Shown here: positions 11,828 through 23,116 of the stretch, piece after piece | How the letters are laid out: each line of letters starts with the position of its first letter | Numbering within the stretch: the first letter of the stretch is position 1 | DNA from: Diogma glabrata | Taxonomy: Eukaryota > Arthropoda > Insecta > Diptera > Cylindrotomidae | Length of the DNA stretch: 64,000 nt | Assembly: GCA_963693315.1 (NCBI GenBank) | Contig: OY856187.1 | Span: forward strand, 77,817,394 to 77,881,393 | Direction of reading: 5' to 3' | The notes under the pieces: model-generated | Told to the model about the DNA's origin: nothing | The model's input: only the letters and a program-made list of their open reading frames with translations | Databases searched by the model: none | Made by a program: the position numbers and the translations under genes

Positions 11828-12422
11828 TTAATTAATTTTTTGGTTTTCATATAATTTCAAGAGTTTCTCCGTCGCCGTTTCTTCGACATCAATTGGTTTT
11901 GAAAATACTACATTTGGATATTTTTCCAAATTCAGTGATGGATGTTTATGTGTAAATGGTGTCCATGGTCCCTGTATTGAAGGTATATCTGTGTGCCACG
12001 TTTTCCTCCATCTTATTGAACCGGAATCACTGTTTTGTGTTCTTAATAAATTTATCCATTTATGCACTTCCTCTTGGGTATGGTTACGACAACTAATCCA
12101 CTGCTGTTCTCCATTCAAATATTCAGCTACAATAACAGGTGATCGATGTCTTCGTGGTTTAACATATACCGTAATGCCCGGATTTTCTTTTGCAAAATCA
12201 ACAAGATTATTTTCCAAATAATTTCTATCATTAAAAAAATGAAAAATTTAAAGTTTCAAATATAAAATAAACTATATTTTTTAACCTCATTCCGTTACTT
12301 GATCCATGATTTTTACAAAACTTTAATGTAATACGCTTTAACTGACACACATATCTCCCCAATCCATTATTTAGTGGAGCCCTAGGGAATCCAGATTTTA
12401 GAAACAAATGTGAATTCGACAT
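11828..12422 (-). CDS. mRpL43: Mitochondrial ribosomal protein L43
   Basis: Large-subunit mitoribosome protein of the L51/S25/CI-B8 thioredoxin-like family. Two exons are predicted: 12286-12422 and 11828-12224, with a 61 bp intron (12225-12285) having GT and AG ends. The joined frame gives 177 residues. Exon 1 carries the conserved [16 protein letters not shown] near residue 18. Exon 2 carries [13 protein letters not shown], then VAEYLNG, then [17 protein letters not shown], which is the C-terminal signature of L43. The start at 12422 was chosen because the family begins just before this motif. An upstream in-frame ATG would add about 43 unlikely residues. A 300 bp inverted duplication begins 52 bp upstream of the start. 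The neighbour across the MITE cluster is SdhC, transcribed away from it. Confidence 0.93.
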
Positions 12423-12473
12423 TTCTGCAACTATTTTCGAAGTTATGACATTTATTGAAAAGTTTGGGTAATA

Positions 12474-13117
12474 AGGGCGATGATACATGTAAAAGAAATA
12501 TCTTTCAGACATAAAAAAAATTGCATTTAATTGGTTGAGGGGCGGTAACATTTTTTAAATTTCAAAAAAATATTTTTGACTGAAAGACAGAAAAAATATC
12601 TGTAAGATATAAAAACATAACCTAAAAAGATATTGTTTGCTTGACAGTTAAAACTGATTAACTGAAAAATTGATTTTAAAAGTAAGATTTCACCAATAAT
12701 CAATTACAATTAACTTAATTTGATGATTTAGCTACAATTAAAATAATTTGTTTACTTATTCATGTAGATTTAGATAATCGCAACAAAAAAATAAAAATTT
12801 GGTGCAATGTGAAAATGCCTAAATCTATATGAATAAGTAAACAAATTATTTTAATTGTAATTAAATAATCAAATTAAGTTAATTGTAATTGATTATTGGT
12901 AAAACTTACTTTTAAAATCAATTTTTCAGTTAATCAGTTTTAACTGTCAAGCAAAAAATATCTTTTTAGGTTATGTTTTTATATCTTACAGATATTTTTT
13001 CTGTCTTTCAGTCAAAAATATTTTTTTGAAATTTAAAAAATGTTACCGCCCCTCAACCAATTAAATGCGAAATTTTTTATGTCTGAAAAATATTTCTTTT
13101 ACATGTATCATCGCCCT
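12474..13117. repeat. 300 bp inverted duplication, 45 bp spacer
   Basis: Arms 12474-12773 and 12819-13117 are reverse complements with only scattered differences. They include the string GTTACCGCCCCTCAACCAAT and its complement. The left arm occupies the likely 5' leader and promoter region of mRpL43. No coding sequence or target duplication was seen. Confidence 0.93.
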
Positions 13118-13126
13118 AATTCGTTA

Positions 13127-14384
13127 AGTCTCGTTGATACTAATGCCTAGTTTACACGAGGCGAGTAAACGTGCGAGTTGAACAGGCGAGTTACTGTAGT
13201 ACAGTTACTGGCATCGTGTGAACACACAAGGCGAGCTACTCGCATGCGAGCTACTGGTAGGCGAGTTACTACAACATATTTTGTTTTTACTTGCCACTTG
13301 CCTCCCCCTCCACATTGAAAAAAGTAAATCGTATTGTATTCGGATTATTTCGACTTTTTTTATGTTTATTTTCATTTTTGTATTAATTTTGTGAGAAAAA
13401 CAAACAAAATCAAAACGTTTTCGAAAGTAAAATAGGTTGTTAAACAAATCGTTGGAATATATATAATTTAATTTAGAATATAGGTATTTTTATTTTATTA
13501 CGTTTTTAAAAATTTTGTATACATATTTTGTTAAATTTAATAATAATATATATATAAAGTATTTAATGATGATAATATCACAGTGCCAGTTGCGAAATCC
13601 ACCACTCGGGGAAGAACCTAATTTAAATATATGTTTATTCCAATGTTGCAAACCGTCTTCAGCATACTCGAATAAATAAAATAAAATAAATTAAATAATA
13701 AATAAATAAAATAAATTAAATGTTTTTGAAATAAAATGTATATTATAGTTTTTAAATTTAAATAAAATAAAAATGAAACAAATATTACTATGCATGGACT
13801 TAAAATTAAATCTCACTATCCAGTTATATTTTCACGTACTGTCAAATTTTTTTTTATAATCAACTCGCATACAACCGGCAAGTAACTGTCATCGTGTGAA
13901 CAGTACAGGCGAGTACAGCTACTGTCCAATTTTTGTGAGGCGAGTGAACAGGCGAGTTACTGTCTACTCACACGCCAGTAGCTCGCATCGTGTAAACCAC
14001 GCTTAAGTAGTTTACAATCTACTATCCAGCGAGTTTACAATCTGATTGTAAACTCGCACAGTGTCAACATGTTTACTATCCAACTAGCAGATTGTAAACA
14101 ACCTCATGAAAAAGTTGAAAGCTGGGCTACTTTACTCGCTGGCTTGGGCGATTGTTGGCTTGTAAACTAGCCGTATATAATCGTAGTTGCTAGTAGTATG
14201 ATTGTAAAATTTTACTTTTTAGTGTGAATCACCAAACTTTGTAAGGTAATTTTCCAAGAAAGCTAGTTGACTTTTGAGCAAGCAAACCATTTTGTGTGTC
14301 ATCGACACTATCTAACAAGCGAACTCGCCAGCTTTTAAACTCGCCGACTAGCAGCTTGCCAGCAAACTTAGTGTCAACGAGGCT
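13127..14384. mobile_element. Outer MITE (PIF/Harbinger-like), about 395 bp before interruption
   Basis: The terminal inverted repeats read AGTCTCGTTGATAC and, inverted at the right end, AGCCTCGTTGACAC. TTA flanks it at 13124-13126 and 14385-14387, the 3 bp target duplication typical of PIF/Harbinger. The left terminal repeat continues (TAAGT...) only when the inner element at 13144-14003 is removed, which shows the order of insertion. The right half is full of short inverted AGTTTACAATC words. Confidence 0.8.
13144..14003. mobile_element. Inner MITE, 860 bp, TAA target duplication
   Basis: The ends share GTTTACACGA.GCGAG in inverted form. TAA flanks it at 13141-13143 and 14004-14006. Both subterminal regions hold many copies of GGCGAGTTACT/AGTAGCTCGC-type words, presumably transposase contact sites. 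The middle is AT-rich and non-coding. Confidence 0.8.
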
Positions 14385-14532
14385 TTAGGCAGATTGTGAA
14401 TCAAATTGAACTGTTAAACTATTACTATATGTATCAACCTTGTACATGTATATACCAAAACCGAGCTGTCAATAAACGAAAAATAAATATATAATAATAT
14501 TAATATAAAAGTATAATTAATTAAGGTTTACA

Positions 14533-15169
14533 ATGGCAATGCTTTTAAACAGGTAAATATTATATTTCAATTGTAATAGTCGATCATAATATACTATATT
14601 CTCGAAAATCGTTATTTGTGATTAATAATGCTGTTACGTAAATTTTTATTTTAAGTTGCTTACAAAGTCGGGCAGTTCTTCGTCAACTCCTATCAAAGAT
14701 ATTATCAAACACAAATTGTTCTGTAAGATGTTTAACTATAAAATCTAAATCAGTAGAGGAATGGGATTCAAAAGATTCGTACTTTGATCGGAATGAAAAA
14801 TTAAATCGTCCACTATCACCACATTTAAGCATATATCAAAAGCAATTGACATCAGTTTTATCAATTTCACATCGATTTACTGGCCTTGCTCTTACGGGAT
14901 ATATTACAACATTAGGTATTGGAGCTCTTGTACTACCTCACGATTTTTCGTATTATGTTACTGCAATTGAAGGATTACAATTAGGTGCACCAACCCTAAT
15001 TTTAACAAAATTTCTTCTTGCATTTCCTGTAACATACCACACAACTAATGGTATCCGTCATTTAGTCTGGGATTTCGCGAAATTCCTAACTTTGAAAGAT
15101 GTTTATACGACAGGTTATGCAATGCTTTTAACTTCAGTCATTTTAGCTGGAGCTTTAGCAATTGCCTAG
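14533..15169 (+). CDS. SdhC: Succinate dehydrogenase cytochrome b560 subunit
   Basis: Membrane anchor subunit of respiratory complex II, carrying part of the ubiquinone site and haem b. Two exons are predicted: 14533-14552 and 14656-15169, with a 103 bp intron (GTAAAT...TTTTAAG). The product is 177 residues. The first about 55 residues are basic and hydroxylated, as in a mitochondrial presequence. Then comes NRPLSPHLSIYQKQL, the SISHRFTG motif with its conserved Ser/His/Arg, three hydrophobic helices, and HTTNGIRHLVWD with the haem-ligand His. The tiny first exon was chosen because it supplies the only ATG in frame with a good donor. TMCO1 follows 282 bp downstream on the same strand. Confidence 0.94.
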
Positions 15170-15451
15170 TAGTTTAAATTGTTGATATGAAATGCAAAAT
15201 TTGATCTTGAATAAAATTTAAAATCTTATAAAAAATGAATTTTTCAATTATGCAATTTATGGTGTTATGGTACCGTTCATTATTTCCTACCTAGGTAACT
15301 GTAGTCGTTACTTAAAGATCAGAACACCTACTACATATTATTTTTAAAATCTTGTTTTGATTATGACAGTTCTAAAGTTTTAGCAATTGTGGAAATGAAT
15401 TGACCTGAATTTATTTTTAAATTTGTCAAGTAAAATATATTTATTAATAAA

Positions 15452-16170
15452 ATGTGGGGTGATACACTCCTTATCGTATTTATTTCAATATGCACAGCGT
15501 TATTAGGGGAAGGCAATTTAACTCATTATATTTCTCAAACGAATGGATAAACAATTTTCGTCTTTCAGGTTTGACATGGCTAATGGTGTATAGAACTGAA
15601 AAATATTCTAAATTAAAAGGAGAAGTTGAAAAACAAATAAAAAAGTGTATGAATAATGCTCAAATAACTTTTTCCTTTAAATGATTTATTTTACTTTTAG
15701 TGGAAAAACGTAAAGAAACACATGGAGAATCTCTAGATAAAAATCATAAGAAGAAAATCGAACGAGATGAAGAAAAACTTAAAAATAATAATCGCGACCT
15801 GTCTCTCGTTAAAATGAAATCTATGTTTGCTACAGGTTTTGCGTTTACCGCTCTTTTGAGTATGTTTAATAGTATGTAAGTATGGATTTGTTTTTACTGG
15901 TCGACGTCATCGTAAATGAAATATAATTACAGATTTGATGGTCGTATCGTAGCTCGCTTACCATTCATACCTATTTCATGGATTCAAGGATTAAGTCATC
16001 GTAATTTACCAGGAGACGATTATTCAGAATGCTCTTTCATATTTCTATACATTTTATGTACAATGTCTATTCGACAAAATATACAAAAACTATTAGGTTT
16101 TGCGCCATCGCGTGCTGCCAGTAAACAAGGTGGTGGCTTGTTTGGGCCACCTCCTGGTCAATTTAAATAG
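15452..16170 (+). CDS. TMCO1: TMCO1, ER calcium load-activated channel / translocon factor
   Basis: ER membrane protein of the Oxa1 superfamily, implicated in calcium release and in the multipass translocon. Four exons are predicted: 15452-15512, 15569-15646, 15701-15875 and 15933-16170, with introns of 56, 54 and 57 bp. The product is 183 residues, close to the classic 188-residue animal protein. Seen in order: an N-terminal membrane helix (TLLIVFISICTALL), a basic coiled coil (LEKRKETHGE... KKKIERDEEKLKNNN), DGRIVARLPF, GLSHRNLPGDD, a C-terminal helix (CSFIFLYILCTMSI) and a GPPPGQFK tail. The first intron must begin with GC rather than GT to keep the conserved EGLTW frame. The last donor (GTAAGT) is strong. 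Confidence 0.94.
15513..15568 (+). promoter_or_regulatory. GC-AG intron in TMCO1
   Basis: The donor reads GAAG|GCAATT and the acceptor CTTTCAG|GT. Splicing here joins Glu-Gly-Leu-Thr-Trp in frame, exactly as in other TMCO1 proteins. No GT donor nearby gives that join. Confidence 0.8.
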
Positions 16171-16282
16171 TTTTGATATGTAACTAACATTAAAAAATAT
16201 ATAAATTAGTAAAATATATTATCAATTCGTTTCATATTTATAACCCAAAACGAACAACAAAATTTATCAAGCTTGTGAATTG

Positions 16283-16670
16283 ATTTTTTTTTTTTTTTTA
16301 ATTTTACTTTATTTATTTGGCTTGGACGTGTCATGAGTATTTTTTTTTTTTTTTTTTTTTTTTTTTAGTTTTATTTTATTTATTTGGCTTGGACGGTCAT
16401 AAATATTTATGACCTTTGTTTTTGCAGTCCACATCGCCAAAGATTGTACATTATGTAATTTTTCTATGAATACTATGATAAACTGAAGTGAGAGGTTCGA
16501 AGCATGTGTCATCACAGCGTTATGCGCATGACCAACTCTGATTCAGGGTTGTGTCTGTCATTCCACTGTTTCAGACAAAACTTCGCCGCTCTTCACTTCA
16601 CCTCATAGTTTACATTGTTTATTTGTTCAGTTTCTATAATTCAATTTATGTAATTCAATTTGTTTTCGAG
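16283..16670. repeat. Repeat copy A with poly-T tracts
   Basis: Two poly-T runs are each followed by TTTATTTGGCTTGGACG. After the second comes a block of about 270 bp (from about 16400) that is repeated in diverged form at 18240-18500. Shared strings include TTTGTTTTTGCAGT.CA.ATCGCCAAAG and CTCATAGTTTACATT. Possibly a SINE or a small LTR-like element. Confidence 0.55.
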
Positions 16671-17114
16671 TATAGTTAGAAAATTTTTTTAAACTATATA
16701 AATTTTACGTTCCATTAATTTTTATATAAATCAAATTACTGTAAATTTTAATTCATTAAATTTTAAATTCATTAAATTTTTTTTTTTTTATATATATCAA
16801 ATTACTGTAATTAAATTATTTAAACCTTTATATATATATATATATAAAGTTGATTTCATTTTTACATTCAATTACTCAATTTTAAATTAAATATTCATTA
16901 AATTTTTATCTATGTTTCGAATTACTGTAAATTTTAAGTTATTTAAACCTTTGTATGTATCAATTTGATTCCATTTTTAATTTCAATTACTTATATTTAA
17001 GTTAAATTTATTTTTATCAAAATCAATTGTTCCCATTATTAAATTTCTGTAGTTCACGTATGGTTTTGAATCAAAATCAGGTATTCATTTGTCTTGTAAG
17101 GTAGGAGGTACATT

Positions 17115-17615
17115 TAATTATTTGACATTGTAGATTCTATTTTATCTTTTTCAAGCGTATATCTGGTGGTTGTATCAGAAGAAATACAAAAACTTCCATT
17201 TAGATAACCATATTTAGACTTTGTAGTTGTATTAGAAGAAACACCCAAAACTTCCAATTTAGTTGACTATTCCGGTAGTATTGTTGATTATTATATGGTG
17301 GACACCACGACGACCCACATATTTTGACATGGTAGATGTATTGGAATAAACACAGAAAACTTCCATTTTAGATGACTAGTCCGGTAATATTTGTAATTTT
17401 TCATTATCACTGAAGCAAGTGACCCATTTATTTTGACATAGTAGTTGTATTAGAAGAAACCCAGAAAAACTTCCAATTTAGATGACTAGTCCGGTAATAT
17501 TTGTAATTTTCAGTATAGCAGAGACAGGACACATTTATTTTGACATTATAGTTGTATTAGAAGAAACACGAAGAACTTCCAATTTAAATGACTAGTCCGG
17601 TAATAATTGTAACTC
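17115..17615. repeat. About 108 bp minisatellite, roughly 5 copies
   Basis: Each unit contains GTAGTTGTATTAGAAGAAAC, then ACTTCCAATTTAGATGACTA and GTCCGGTAATATT. Copies begin near 17167, 17222, 17329, 17438 and 17545. The first is partial and the last three are the most alike. The array lies between the two copies of the 270 bp block. Confidence 0.8.
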
Positions 17616-18163
17616 TTTTGTTGTATTTTCTCATCGAGAAAATTCCATAAATCATTTCAATCCTAATTTCACTTTATTTATTATTTTAATTTGTATTTTT
17701 GACCACATTACTATTTTTAATGGTTTATTTTATTGTACTAAAAGAAACAAAACACGGCATGTGTTTGATTTTAGTGGTTTATTGTGCACATGATATGTTT
17801 ATACATGTTTAACGAAACAAAGCACGATATAACCAGACATGTGACCGCATTATATGGATTTCATAGTTTTTTTAATCTAAAAAATTCTTTTTCATCCGTA
17901 TATTTTTCCACTGTTTCTGTATTCCTTTTTGTATTTAAGACACTTAACCGCATTTTAAAATGATTATGGTGATTATTTTTTATTATTCTTTGATTAATCT
18001 GTTCACTATTTTGAGCACATGTTTATTATTATTTTTCACATTTTAAGATTATCGCTTTTCAGATTACTTCATATGAATTTTTTACTTTTATTAAATTATA
18101 TTGATTCGTTCCATAAGTAGATTTATAATTAGATCGGTACTAATGTTTGGTTTTTCCCAGTGC
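17616..18163. other. AT-rich non-coding stretch
   Basis: No gene or clear repeat recognised. Low-complexity T/A sequence between the minisatellite and the hairpin. Confidence 0.5.
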
Positions 18164-18206
18164 GGCTATTCAGTTGAAATATATTTTATATTTCAACTGA
18201 ATAGCC
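18164..18206. repeat. Perfect 20 bp hairpin, 3-base loop
   Basis: GGCTATTCAGTTGAAATATA pairs exactly with 18187-18206 around TTT. It lies in non-coding DNA just before repeat copy B and may be the end of a foldback element. Confidence 0.9.
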
Positions 18207-18239
18207 ACACAACCTTTCTGTACGATGTTCGGAAACGGA

Positions 18240-18500
18240 ATCTGTCATGAGTATTCATGACATTTGTTTTTGCAGTTCATATCGCCAAAGTTTGTACATT
18301 ATATGTTTTTTTTGTGGTTACTATGAAAAGCTGAAGCTCGAGAGTTAGAGCACGTGACCATGCAGTGTTGGGTGTGAGATCAATTCTGATTCAGAATTGT
18401 GTCTATCACTCCACTACTTCAGTCAAAGCTCCACCTCTCTTCCCTTCATCTCATAGTTTACATTATTTTGTTTTTCAATTTATATAATTCAATTTTGTTA
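18240..18500. repeat. Repeat copy B of the 270 bp block
   Basis: Diverged direct copy of the block at about 16400-16670. It contains AGTTAGAGCACGTGACC and GAGATCAATTCTGA, spaced roughly like pol III A and B boxes. A tRNA-derived SINE is possible but weakly supported. Confidence 0.5.
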
Positions 18501-18508
18501 TACATTTA

Positions 18509-19016
18509 TACTACGTTCATATTACAATGAAATCAAGCTCGAAATCGCCCAAAATTAAAGATTTCAAAAAACTGTTCACATTATCATTAACATGATTAAG
18601 TTTTAAATCTATTTGTACATATTCCAAATCTGTGAAAAAAATTTTAATTTCAGCTATGTTAAAGATATCCAAATAGATTTGTCTGTTTTTTTTTTATTTT
18701 TTTTTGAGTCCAAACCTCCATCTAAAGAAAAATTTTTTTGTATGATTCCAAATTTTATTGAAATTTGGCAATAGCCATCTTTTTATTCGAATTCAAAACT
18801 AAATATTTGATTTATTAAATGTCACTTTTGAAGTAGGGCTGTATTTTTTTTTTCGAAAATCAAATATTCAGGGGTGCATAGTGTGATTTAGAATGGATTT
18901 GATTTAAATCAACTTTCGACATGATTTTAGTTTTGTATGGAAAAATTAATCAAAACAAGCTGATAATCGAGCTGAAATCAAAAATTGTTAAAAATCATGG
19001 CAATGTGAACGTAGTA
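18509..19016. mobile_element. MITE, about 508 bp, TA target duplication
   Basis: The ends are inverted: TACTACGTTCATATTACAATG on the left and CAATGTGAACGTAGTA on the right. TA lies on both sides (18507-18508 and 19017-19018). Similarity between the ends continues into AATCAAGCTCGA / ATCGAGCTGA. Non-coding. Confidence 0.85.
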
Positions 19017-19189
19017 TAACTTAAAATTTTTGTTTTTCAGTTGTTTTCTATCTTTATAATGTTATATGATTCAAGGATTGATTATTGTTTATGTTAGTTT
19101 TTAACTATAATATATATAATTTCATTATCATTGTTATTTGTATGTTTTGTAATATTTATATTTTTCATGTTTTTACATTGGAATGGGTT

Positions 19190-19765
19190 TATAGCTTTCA
19201 AATCAAACTATATTTACAGCTAGTCATTCTCGCTGTAAAGAATTCTAAATAAATATAGCTTCCCAATCAAACTAAAAATTACAGCTAGTCATTCACGCTG
19301 TATATAATCCTTCTAATTATTGTACTTTGACTTGTATTTAATTGTATTATATTTTGCTCCACTTCCACAGGATTCTGGTAGTTGTTGTTAATCCATTCTT
19401 TATTTATTAACCTTCACACACATTAATCCATTCTTCATTTTCCATTAAAACAAAATGAATCATTTACAAATATCGAACATTATATTATATACCAAAACTT
19501 TTTATTTCAAATATTAATATAGACCTTATAACAATTTACAATACAATACACAACATAGAAGAGATAAACAGATTAAAACAATCAATTTTTTAAAGATAAA
19601 ATATTTTAAAGGAATTTGTAATTACTTTTCAAATTGAAAACATGAACGCTTTTAAATTGAGGAAAACTTATATCTGAATTTTATTTTTTGTTTTTTTAAA
19701 TCAACGAAAAAATCATTGCATACTAAATTGAACTTTTTAAATTTTTAATTTAGATGTTCGCCACA
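19190..19765 (-). repeat. CsRn1 element 3' LTR
   Basis: 576 bp. On the minus strand it starts TGTGGCGAACATC and ends GCTATA. By eye it is identical to 24507-25082. Confidence 0.92.
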
Positions 19766-19780
19766 ACACTCCCCCCCTAG
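19766..19780 (-). promoter_or_regulatory. Polypurine tract of CsRn1 element
   Basis: On the minus strand CTAGGGGGGGAGTGT lies directly before the 3' LTR start, the expected place for plus-strand priming. Confidence 0.8.
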
Positions 19781-19825
19781 TGCCATCGCAGATGGGACGA
19801 TATGAAAAGTAAAAAGAAAGGGGAT

Positions 19826-22800
19826 TTAATATGCCGTAGCATTAAGAAAGCGAGCAGGAGTTCTGGTAGTTCGACCTGCTCGGGTTGTTGCAGCGGAAGG
19901 GTTAAAGGTGAACGTTTGAGGTGTTAGATTAAATTTTACCTTTTTATCCGTTTTAGTGGCGTTTGCGTTGTGTTTCCCAACTTCTGTGGAAGTGGAAGGT
20001 AAAGACTTGAAGATGTCCGAAGAATAAGATTGGACGTTGTCTGCAGAAGACGGTATTTCGTCTGCGCGATTAAGATTTTTGTTAGAAGACAATGGAGGTT
20101 GAGTCGAGATATCTTCAGATTCTGACCTAAAACAAGGTTTTAATCTGTCGATTGAGACTCGCATATGTTGACCTTTGCGATCAATGACGAAGTTCTTTTC
20201 ATCGCGACTAATGACTAGGTATGGACCTTCGTATGGAGGCTGAAGCGACTTACGTACTAAGTCAGTGCGTAAGAAGACATGTGAGCAAGAATCAAGGGCT
20301 TTGAAAACGAAAACTTTGTCAGAAGAGTGCCTTGATGCATTATTGGGACGAAGGTGATCGAAGTGTTGTTTCAATTGTGAAACGAAATCAGATTGAGGAA
20401 TTAATTTTGTATTATTGCTGAAAAATTCTCCAGGAAGACGAATTTGCGTACCATAAACAAGTTCCGCAGATGAAGATTGGAAATCTTCACGAAAAGTGGT
20501 TCGTAAACCAAGTAGGATTGAAGGTAATATCCTTGTCCAGTCTGTCCTGTCGTAAGCCATGATAGCAGATTTGAGTGTCCGATGCCAACGTTCTATGAGA
20601 CCGTTACATTTAGGATTGTAACTAGTAGTGCGTTTGCGTTCGAAACCTATGAGTTTAGACAACTCACAAAAGAGATTGGATTCAAATTGGGAGCCCTGAT
20701 CAGTTACGATTACTGAAGGTACTCCGAAACGAGCGATCCAATTAGAGTAGAGTGCTGAGGCTACCGTTTCAGCAGTGATATCCGAGATGGGGATGGCCTC
20801 AGGCCAGCGAGAATAGCGGTCAATAATTGTGACACAATATCGTTTGTCCTCAGAAGTAGGAAGTGGACCAATTATGTCCATATGTATCTCGGAAAATCGT
20901 TGTGAAGTTGGGGCATAGTTACCCAAAGGAGATTGTGTGTGCCTAGAAACTTTTGCCTTTTGGCAAGCCAGGCAGTTCTGTGCCATTTGTTTAACGTCCT
21001 TTTTAATGGATGGCCAAATGACCTTATCCGTAAGGAGTTTGACGGAACTGTTAACCCCTGGATGGGATAAATTATGTAGGCTATTGAAAACAGACTGACG
21101 AAATTGCTTTGGTATAAATGGGCGAGCGTTACCAGAAGAAGTATCGCATAAAATTGTTTTAGACGAAGATTGTCCAAAAGTTAACGGAAAAGATCGGAAT
21201 TGAAGTGTGGGACTAGTGTCCACTAATTCCTTTAGTTCGCAGTCATCGAACTGAGCATCAGCAATTTCGTTATAATTAATACATTCTGGTATTGATAGTT
21301 GATCGATACGAGAAAGTGTATCTGCAACTAAGTTTTCAATCCCAGAGATGTGTCGAATATCAGTCGTGAATTGACTAATAAAATCTAAATGCCTGAATTG
21401 ACGAGGACTTGCTTTGGCAGGGTTCTGCGACAAAGCATAAACAAGAGGCTTATGATCGGTGTAAAGTGTGAAGGTTCTACCTTCAAGGAGATATCTAAAG
21501 TGTTTGATAGCAGAGTAAGCTGCTAGAAGTTCACGATCATAAGCACTATATTTCTGTTGCGACTCATTAAGTCGCACAGAGAAGAAACTGAGAGGCGTCC
21601 AACAGTTGTTAATATTTTGTTGAACTACAGCGCCAAGTGCCTTATCAGAAGCATCGACCATTACCGCAAGTTGGGCAGTGTGCGAGGGATGGGCAAGAGT
21701 AGTTGCCTCGGCAAGTTGCCGCTTGCACAGGTCGAAGGCTTGAATGGCGTCTTCGGACCAATGAATGACTCGTTTGTCATTCTTTTTAGAACCTTTAAGA
21801 AAATCATTAAGGATGGCTTGATTGCCACCAGCGTGAGGTATGAAGCGACGGTAGAAATTAATCATACCTAGAAAACGACGGAGTTGCTTAACGGTTTCTG
21901 GACGATCGAAATTATTGATCGCATCGACACGTTCTAAAGTCGGCTTAATTCCAGTCGAGTCAATGTGATGTCCTAAAAAGTCAACGTTGGTTTTTGCGAA
22001 GTTGCATTTTTCAACGTTGATGATGAGACCTGCGTTTGAAAGACGCTCGAAAACAGTTCGAAGATGTGTGAGGTGTTCCTCAAAAGTCTTAGAAGCAATA
22101 AGGAGGTCATCAATATAGATGAAACAAAAGTCAAGGTCTCGCGGTAATGAATGCATGAACCGTTGAAATGATTGCGCAGAGTTTCGCAATCCGAATGTCA
22201 TTCGAACGAATTCGAAGAGTCCGAACGGTGTGGATATTGCTGTTTTAGCAATGTCGTGTTCATCAATAGGAATTTGATGATAAGCACGAACGAGATCAAT
22301 AGTTGAGAAAATTTTGCATTCATATAATTGTTGAGTAAAATCCTGAATATGAGGGATAGGATATTTATCAGGAGTTGTCACATTATTTAGAGCACGGTAA
22401 TCACCGCAAGGTCTCCACTCGCCGTTCTTCTTTTTGGCGAGGTGGAGAGGGGATGACCATGGGCTATTAGAAGGTCGACAAATACCTTGAGCCAGCATGG
22501 TGTCAAATTCGGTCTTGGCTATCGCCAATTTGTCCGGAGCTAGTCTACGGTACTTTGAAGAAATGGGAGGACCGCGAGTTTCAATAACGTGTGTAACGTT
22601 ATGTTTGACCGGTAAAGCAAGATCACTTGCAGAAGTTAAATTTTTAAAATTCCTTAGAATATTGACGACAGCAGGATCAACAGAATTGTCGATTGTTGTT
22701 AAAGTGGGGACTGGAGAAGTGGAGATTTCAGCGATAGCGAACAAGTTGGTAAGTGGATCGACAAGTCGTCGGTTTTTGATATCCACTAAAAGACCATACT

Positions 22801-23106
22801 TATTTAAAAAGTCAGCTCCAAGAATAGGCATGGTAACGTCCGCGATAATAAAGGTCTGACAGAACGATCGTCTGAGACCAATATTTAATTCGTGGGATCG
22901 TGTACCATAAGTTCTGACTTTAGTGTTGTTCGCTGCATAGAGAGGGAAATCAGATAATTTAGAAAGTTTTTCTTCAACAGTAGCTGGAAGAACAGACACT
23001 TCGGCCCCAGTATCGACTAAAAAGGATTTTCGCGAAATTCGGTCATAAACAAGAAGACGGAGCTGAGTTTGGCTGTTATCACATGCCGCCACTTGTGACG
23101 AGCCAT
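19826..23106 (-). CDS. CsRn1 element pol (protease, RT, RNase H, integrase)
   Basis: About 1090 residues, uninterrupted. Seen in order: aspartic protease [11 protein letters not shown] (about residue 27); reverse transcriptase with YIDD near residue 327; RNase H starting at [10 protein letters not shown] near 480 and ending near DTLSRID; an integrase HHCC zinc region ([11 protein letters not shown] ... CLACQKAK, about 665-705); and a DDE core with [17 protein letters not shown] and a later catalytic Glu near NGLIERWH. The tail ends with a basic [14 protein letters not shown] segment. No ATG begins the frame, which is already open upstream and overlaps the end of gag. Expression therefore most likely depends on the -1 frameshift at 23110-23116. 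Confidence 0.93.
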
Positions 23107-23116
23107 TTAGTTTTTT
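23060..23116 (-). promoter_or_regulatory. -1 ribosomal frameshift cassette (A AAA AAC TAA)
   Basis: On the minus strand 23116-23110 reads A AAA AAC in the gag frame, and the gag stop TAA follows immediately. A one-base backward slip enters the open pol frame. Downstream, GGCT/AGCC and TCAC/GTGA pair to form a nested stem-loop about 10 bases after the heptamer. Confidence 0.75.

Noticed and set aside
17167..17615. CRISPR array
   Set aside because: Units are directly adjacent 108 bp repeats that diverge throughout, without constant repeats and unique spacers, in a eukaryotic genome.
22497..22859. 120-codon plus-strand frame within the CsRn1 pol
   Set aside because: Antisense shadow of the reverse transcriptase and protease region with no independent support.
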